A stretch of DNA of 64,000 nt from Mrakia gelida (Eukaryota > Basidiomycota > Tremellomycetes > Cystofilobasidiales > Mrakiaceae): NCBI GenBank assembly GCA_024345305.1, contig BRON01000001.1, positions 1,736,001 to 1,800,000 on the forward strand. Reading direction: 5' to 3'. Each line of letters starts with the position of its first letter. Position 1 is the first letter of the stretch. Both the position numbers and the translations under genes were made by a program. The notes beneath the pieces were generated by a model, which made no database searches, was not told where the DNA came from, and worked only from the letters and a program-made list of their open reading frames with translations. Positions 58,501-64,000 of this stretch are shown one piece after another.

Positions 58501-58772
58501 GCAGAGGCTCGCAGAGGGCTACTGCTCAAGAGCCACGAGATCTTCCAAGCGCGGAGGGAGATACGAGAGACAGGCTAGTGGGCCTGCCGAGCTGGAATGT
58601 TGAGCTACTAGTAGTCCAAAAGAGGGAAGAAGGTGGGGGATCAAAGGGAAGGAAGGAGGTGAGCTCGACTCTGCTCGTTCGATTCTCGTTTGCCGCGCTC
58701 TCCCTCTCCCCCCCCCGCCGACCTATATTCGAACCCAAACCGGCTCGGATCGATGGAGACCTTTGCCGGCAT
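55592..58772 (-). CDS. Major facilitator superfamily anion:cation symporter (allantoate/nicotinate permease type)
   Basis: Likely start ATG at 58772 (MPAKVSIDPSRFGFEY). Exons then give LPKLFLERSERLLPMLWVMY and ILNYLDRTNIGNAKVAGM, the TM1 signature of fungal ACS transporters. That join uses a 5-nt exon GTCAT (58300-58304). Next come LTSNDDATALSVFFVGYLLN, LGALIAVRFILGCIEAGFFP, YKPYELGLRMACFYTAALMA, GAFGGILGGAITSGMGGVGG, GWHWLFGLEGIAT, TMANYMTAPIYAAALVVSVC, DHFNEKRFHVLGATIVAGVS, SAVPLCLSYCLANFKNNEKR and AIAIINGLGNTASIYGAYIW. These match the Dal5/Tna1-like family (about 12 TM, 500 residues) importing organic anions such as allantoate, nicotinate or related acids at the plasma membrane. The tail ends GKTVNDAASV. 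The substrate cannot be told from sequence alone. Confidence 0.8.
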
Positions 58773-58948
58773 AGACAGATAGTTGAGGAAGTCAAACAGT
58801 TGAATTTGGCGAAGATGTGAGCTCGCGTTTCTCTTCCCCTTCCTTCCTCCCTTCCAAACCTTGTCCCCTTTCCCTGCCCAACCACATTTCTCTCTCCCTA
58901 CGCGCGTTCCCCTCCTCTCCCTCACTCTATTCCTCAGGACGCTGCTGG
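58773..58948. promoter_or_regulatory. Short divergent promoter between MFS and type II membrane protein genes
   Basis: Only about 175 bp separate the two start codons, so transcription signals must be shared or overlap. CT-rich on the plus strand. Confidence 0.4.
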
Positions 58949-61158
58949 ATGGGGATCTCTTATCTCCCTCGATCTCGACCTGTTCGGCTCTGCATCCTCG
59001 TCGTTCTCTGTATCGGACTTCTCCATCTCCTCGACCTCCTTCCTTCCTCGACTCCTTCCTTCCAACCCCCAGCACCCTACCCTCAAACTCCTCGACGCGA
59101 GGATCCCGAAGACCTCCAGCAGTACCTGGGGAAGGTCCTCGAACAGGCGAGGAAGGACTCGTCTTCCGACCACAGCAACAGGAAGAAGGTCAACTCACCT
59201 TCTCGACCTCAACAGCCCTTCGACAAGAACGAGCCCGCTCTCAACGGCAACACTCTCATCCTCGCCACTCACTCCAACAAGGACCTCCTGGGTCTAATAT
59301 CCGTTCAGAAGGGACTGGAGGAGTACGGACAGTTTGCCTTGCCTGGTATCAACTCGGGCGAGGTGAAGAGCTGGGTCCCCAAGGAGAGCGTCGACGAGAC
59401 GAAGGGTTTGCTTGCCGTCGACGGCTTGATCAAGTGGATAGATCAGCTCAGGGAAGAGATGGAGCTTGGAAACAAGATACTGGTCGACAAGAGGCTGGGA
59501 GATACCAAGGGAGGCGTCGGAGGAGTTGTTTTGGGATCGTGTGAGCTCGAGTGAGTTCCTTTCGCGCGTTTCCTTCTTCGTTCTTGCTTTCCCTTCTTCC
59601 CTGCCTTCCGAACGTCGAACCAAGCTGACTTCTCGACCTCTGCTTACTTTCATTTCCCTTTCAGTCTCCCTCTCCTAACCCCCTCGCTCCTCCGACTGCA
59701 CTCCCTCCTCCCCTCAACCCTTCGATTCCCCATCGTCTGCTTCCTCTCCAACCCCGAAGCCTTCCTCTCCTCGCCCACCTCCATCACTCCCAAGAACGAC
59801 TGGACCTCCCCAACCATCCTCGGACCTTGGTCCCAACTCGGCTTCCTCACCATTCTCGTAGCTCAACCTCCTTCGTTCGTACTTCAATCCCTCTCCATCC
59901 AAGCTCCCTTTCACCTCAACGCGTCTCGAACGAAACCTAACCTTCCCTTCTCCCATCCTCTTCATTCTCGCAGCTCGCTCCCGCTCCTCTCGAACCACTT
60001 CGCTCGTCTTTCCCTCGCTCAACCCTCCCTCTCCTTCTACGGTTTCGAACACATCCCCTTCGTTTCCTTCGTCCCTTCCCTCCCTCTCCCCTCCACGTTC
60101 AAACGCGCCGCGTGGAGAGGACCTAAGAAGCTTGGGAGGAAGCAGGCCGTGAAGAGGGAGGGCAGTATGCCGCTCATGGATGTGGGAGTGGTGGATGATG
60201 GGAGTGGAGAAGGGTACGAGGAGTTGTTCAAGAGGTTGGAGAGCGAGTTGGAAGGTGAGTCGCGAGGCGAGCGCTCGTCTTCTCTTCGTCCGCGTCTCCT
60301 TCCGAGAGCTGACATCTTTCTCTCTTTCTCTCCTCCATTTTCCTCTTTTCTCGTCCTTCAAATCACTCCTCGTACCAGCTGCACCAACAACCTTCGGCTA
60401 CCTCGCTCAACAAACCACTCCCGACTCTTCCTCCTCCTCCACCGAACCCTTCCTCCCCGACACCTCCAAAACCCGACGCTCCCAGTTCCTCCTCCACATC
60501 ATCCTCCCTCCTCCCTCCATCGTTCCCTGGACCGCCGGTGGAGCAAAGTCCTCCTCCAAGCAGCCTCCCAAGCCCGTCGTTCCCAAGCGTCTGAAGGAGG
60601 TCGTCGACATCCACTGGGACTGGGAGGCCGCGAAGGAGGGAGGAGAGACAGTCGAGATGCAGTTCTGGAAGACCATGGACGAGCTGGACGTGTTGATCTC
60701 GGTTGGTTCGGGTGCTGGTGAGTCGTCTTTCGCTCTACCTCGTTTCGTTTCGTCGACGCGTCCTTCGTTTCGTTTCGTTTCGCTGACCCTCCCCTCTCCT
60801 CTCTTCCCCTCTCCTCGCCTCAGCAACCCACACCGCCCTCTCCCTCCCTCTCTCCCTCTCCCTCTCCATCCCTTACCTCACTCCCTCCCCTACCTCTTCC
60901 ACCTCTTCGTTCGGCTTCACCCTCTCCCAACCGCACGCGCTCTCCTCCCTCGAGACCATCAAGCTCCTCCGAACGGGAACGGGCGAGGGAGTCGAGATGG
61001 GCACGCACTGGAACTTGAGGAAAGAGGTCTTGGAGGTTCTCGAGAGGGGGTGGGACTGGCATGAGCCTGGGGTGGGAGTAGGGAAGATGGGGAAGGGGAA
61101 GGTTGGGGGGTGGAGGGAGGAGAATTGGATGAGGTTGGTTGGGGGGTTGGAGAGATAG
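58949..61158 (+). CDS. Type II membrane protein of unknown function
   Basis: MGISYLPRSRPVRLCILVVL continues into a signal anchor (CIGLLHLLDLLP), followed by a Pro/Ser-rich stem. The lumenal part has NTLILATHSNKDLLGLISVQ, then VDGLIKWIDQLREEMELGNK, FPIVCFLSNPEAFLSS, WSQLGFLTILVAQPPSSLPL, FYGFEHIPFVSFVPSLPLPS, EGYEELFKRLESELEAAPTT, LLHIILPPPSIVPW and LKEVVDIHWDWEAAKEGGET. About 560 residues, five exons with standard splice signals, stop TAG at 61156-61158. Topology and NTLILATHSNKD-type start suggest a Golgi-resident protein. I recognise no glycosyltransferase or hydrolase motif and assign no function. Confidence 0.6.
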
Positions 61159-61406
61159 ACTGGACTAGATTGAGGGAGAGGGGAGTTGGGATGACGGGAG
61201 AGGGGTTTGTGTCGCTGTCTTATTTTCTTCGTTTATTTATCTTTGGGTTCCTGTTGTGTCTCTTGGCTGAAGTCGGTTTGGGAGAGAGAGAGACAGAGCC
61301 GTCGCGTCTCGACGTGTGTCGACAAGGCTTGCTTCTCGTTGGCGCTTGATCCAGCCTCTCAGGACGGGACGAGCAGTTCAATCCAAACTGATACAGATAA
61401 ACATCG
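61159..61406. other. Convergent intergenic region
   Basis: About 250 bp. T-rich start (TTATTTTCTTCGTTTATTTATC at 61219-61240) suits 3' end formation of the rightward gene. Confidence 0.45.
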
Positions 61407-63467
61407 CTAGCGCAAGGCGGGATCCACCTTCTCATCCTCGTCGAGCTCGCTGTCCTGATCTCTCGTCCGTTGATGCGGCGAGTCGACTCCCTCTTCCCTC
61501 GTCCGTGAGCTCCCCGACTCCGAGCTCGAGCGCTCGTCTGGTGAAGAGGGGTCCGAGGCCTGTGGAGCGAGTAAGAAGGGAAGGGAGGTCGATCAGCGTC
61601 GACCATCGGAAGCATCGAGAGAGATTTACAGAAACGGAAATGAACGAGAACACTCACCTCCCTCGTCCTCAAGACCACCTCACCAAGACCACCCTTCGTG
61701 AGATGCGACGCATGAGTGAATGAGGGCGGGGAGAACGGCGGAGCTGCGCCCTTCTCGAGACCGAGATCAAATTGAAGGGAGGGAGATGGCAGCCCGTCCA
61801 AGTCGCGTCGAATTCGAGTTCGCCTTCAGACGAAGATGAAAAGTTAGGCATCCTGATCGCCAGCGACGTGCTTTCCTCTTCCATACGAAGGACAAGATAT
61901 GGGCTCACGATTTGAGAAGATGCAGAACCGAAAGGGAAGCGAGCTTAGCCTCCGCGAACGAGGCGATGAGGAAGACGGTGCCACTTGGATCGCGTGCCTG
62001 TCGACGAGTCAACGAAGAAGGGAGGAGTTAGCTCTTGGGATACGAGCGAGCGAAAGAGTTGTGCAGATGAGAGAAGTAGGGGAGCTCACATAGGTAACGA
62101 GGAACAAGAACGAAGCCATCAAGGGGAGGAGTTGAGCTTCGCAGGTGAAGTAGATGAGCGAGGAGATGATGGTTTCGGTTCGTCGCCAGCCGTTTCGAGA
62201 GCGGTGGAGGTAGTAGACGACTGAGAGATGGGAAACGTTAGATTGAGAGGAGAGGCTGGGAGAGAGATCGAGGGAGAGAGGATGATCGCTCACTGGAAGA
62301 GGTGAGGATCAAGTCGCACGCGAGCGTCGTTGCTTTCCAACTGAGAGCATCGAAGAACAGAGTCAGCGGGCGGTTTAAAAAGAGAAGGACGGTACACGTA
62401 CACGATCATGGTGTGGTTGAGAGTATGGAGAGCACCGAACACGGTCTATGAGAACGAGTTATGGAGTGAGGAGGGAGGAAGAGTCAGTTCGAAAGTTGGT
62501 CGACGCGTTGAGAGAGGAAGGTCATACGAAGAGTTACGCACGTCGTCTATGTTCGTCGAGCCTGGCTGACAAACCAAACAAATATCAGAGGAGAGCAGTC
62601 AGCCCATCGGTGTTTTACACGAAAAGTCGATGAAGACTCACCAGAACACCCGTCAAGACGGTCGATGCCAAACCGAGGGACATTCCAGCGAGGACGAGCA
62701 AGAGTAAGAACCCAGCGAGAAAGCGAGATTTCGACAGATTGTAAACCTGGTGAAGAAAGAAGACTTGAGCGAGTCCTGTGGCGAGAGACTCGACGGTTTG
62801 ATCGTCATGACCTGAGCGAGAGCGGGCGGCGGGGAGGAGACGCGAACCTGATTCAGCTTCGTTCGTCTGAGATTGATGCTTCGGGGAAACGAAGGATAAC
62901 TCACGTAGAAGAGGCTGAAGTAATCGAAGCTGGAGAAGAAAACGAGAATGACTTCCACGTTGTAGGCAATCGTGGTTGCGGTCTGGACTCTGGCGAAGTG
63001 GACGAGTTGAAAGTCAGCGTCCGTCGAGACGAAAAGAGAGAAGACGCGACTGAACGGATACTGACATGTTGAGCGCGACAAGGCTTCCCACTAGGCTCTT
63101 GATGATTAGACGATCCTTCTTGAAAGTCGTGCTGAGAAAGAGGTGAGGGCAATAAGGAGAACGAAGCGAAGCTCAGGTCTGAGTCTCCCGTCGACAAACA
63201 ACTTCAGCTCTTCTTCCCTCGACCAACCCTCACGAGTACGTACAAGCCTGTTCAAACCAGCAAGCCCAGCTACATCAGTACTACTACAGTCGGATCTCGT
63301 CCTCGAGGAATCGGAAGAGGACCCACCATGACCATCATAACGCCAAAGAGGATATTGTCCGCCGAAGTCGACAGTTCGATGGGTGAGAGACGGTAGGCTC
63401 GTTCCGCTCCAGACATTTTTCCTAGCTCAGGAGGGTGCGAGATTGGTGTTGATATTGAGGTTGACAT
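61407..63467 (-). CDS. DUF6534-type multi-pass membrane protein (second copy)
   Basis: Likely start ATG at 63467 (MSTSISTPISHPPELGKMSG); ATG 63416 is an alternative. Hydrophobic exons follow: DNILFGVMM, TIAYNVEVILVFFSSFDYFS, FLAGFLLLLVLAGMSLGLAS, FGALHTLNHTMIVWKATTLA, CDLILTSSVVYYLHRSRNGW, RTETIISSLIYFTCEAQLLP, LMASFLFLVTY and TVFLIASFAEAKLASLSVLH. CDLIL-x-SS-V-YYL-x-x-R-x-GWRRTETII is the most recognisable DUF6534 segment (cytoplasmic loop before the last helices). The hydrophilic acidic tail ends DSELDEDEKVDPALR with TAG at 61407. About 400 residues. Molecular role unknown. Clearer family match than the copy at 12319. Confidence 0.7.
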
Positions 63468-63881
63468 GAGGCCATCTGCTTGGAAGGAAGTGGTGAGAGT
63501 TGGAGGTGAGGGTTGGGAAAGGGAAGGGAGACTAGAGCGAGATCGGTCGCGTCTGAAACCATCCGAGATCGACGCGAAGAAATGCACCCTTTTCGCTTCA
63601 CTTTTCCTCCGAGTTGACCGAAGACGACGATCGATCGAACAGCGCAGACCTGAGAGATAGAGGTGAAGTCAGCAGGGGAGAAGGCTGGGAGTAAAAGAGC
63701 CTTGGGGACGATGGAGAGAACTCACCGTCGCGTCGCGTCTCGCTCGAAGTCGTTCCTCTCTTGACCCCTCCTTTCCCAGGACCCAAGATACTCACATCCA
63801 AAGAAACGGATGATCTCATTCCAGTGAAGAAACAAACGGAAGCGTACGTACTAAAACTAAGCGATCCCAGTCCCGCCACGC
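63468..63881. other. Intergenic region, promoter of the DUF6534 gene
   Basis: About 410 bp between a leftward gene start and the 3' end of the next leftward gene. Intron-like signals near 63660 (GCTGAC on the minus strand) suggest a possible 5' UTR intron. No protein recognised. Confidence 0.4.
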
Positions 63882-64000
63882 TCATTTCCCTTCTTCATCT
63901 ACGTCCATCCCTTCCTCCGCCTCTTCGAACTCGTCCGACTCCTCCTCAACCACCACCTTCTTCTTCCCATTCCCACCCTTCTTCGAAGCAGCCTTCTTCG
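63882..64000 (-). CDS. C-terminal fragment of a lysine/acid-rich protein (runs off the window)
   Basis: Reading leftward from the window edge: KKAASKKGGNGKKKVVVEEE, then SDEFEEAEEGMDVDEEGK and stop TGA at 63882. A basic cluster followed by an acidic tail is common in nuclear or nucleolar proteins and chaperones. Only 39 residues are visible, so no family is assigned. Confidence 0.6.
   Translation of the reverse strand, partial: KKAASKKGGNGKKKVVVEEESDEFEEAEEGMDVDEEGK

Overview
This is nuclear DNA of a fungus, most likely a basidiomycete yeast. I would guess Pucciniomycotina/Microbotryomycetes (Rhodotorula-like), but that is an inference. The DNA is GC-rich and pyrimidine-skewed upstream of starts. 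Almost every gene is cut by many 60-120 nt introns with GTGAGT/GTTCGT donors, a CTGAC (sometimes CTAAC) branch site and a CAG/TAG acceptor. Several families point to Basidiomycota: two DUF6534 membrane proteins, a macrofage-activating-glycoprotein-like GPI protein and DOMON-b561. Exon joins were made by eye from splice signals and reading frame, so outer ends are firmer than every inner junction.

Layout. 1-8000: a partial membrane-protein start (-), a GNAT acetyltransferase (+), a CaMK-type protein kinase (+) and a cytochrome P450 (+) that appears decayed. 8000-21100: a histidine phosphatase (-), a BAHD-like acyltransferase (+), a DUF6534 protein (-), a type II SGNH-like esterase (-) with extreme microexons, a GT17 glycosyltransferase (+) and a four-TM MARVEL-like protein (+). 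22100-31200: an NCS1 permease (+), a RidA protein (-), the AP-1 sigma adaptin (+) and a secreted beta-lactamase-fold serine hydrolase (+). 31600-44900: an Sfr1/Mei5-like recombination protein (-), an F-box-like protein (+) with a frame break, a secreted GDSL esterase (+), a second membrane SGNH protein (-) and a DOMON/cytochrome b561 protein (-). 45800-54900: an intron-bearing tRNA-Asn, a small four-TM protein inside a candidate terminal-inverted-repeat element, and a GPI-anchored secreted glycoprotein gene whose intron carries a complete Ty1/copia retrotransposon with identical LTRs. 55600-64000: an MFS transporter (-), an unrecognised type II membrane protein (+), a second DUF6534 protein (-) and the C-terminus of a lysine/acid-rich protein (-).

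Functional picture. There is no operon-like cluster. A recurrent theme is the secretory pathway and cell surface: GT17, two membrane SGNH proteins, a secreted GDSL esterase, a secreted serine hydrolase, a GPI glycoprotein, a DOMON-b561 redox protein and AP-1 sigma. Nutrient uptake is represented by NCS1 and MFS.

The most notable observations are: consecutive 7-, 2- and 14-nt microexons that encode the SGNH block I motif; an excess of the palindrome GACGCGTC, mostly in introns; a probably young copia insertion inside an intron; a P450 with three apparent transition lesions; and an inverted-repeat-bounded segment around a small membrane-protein gene.
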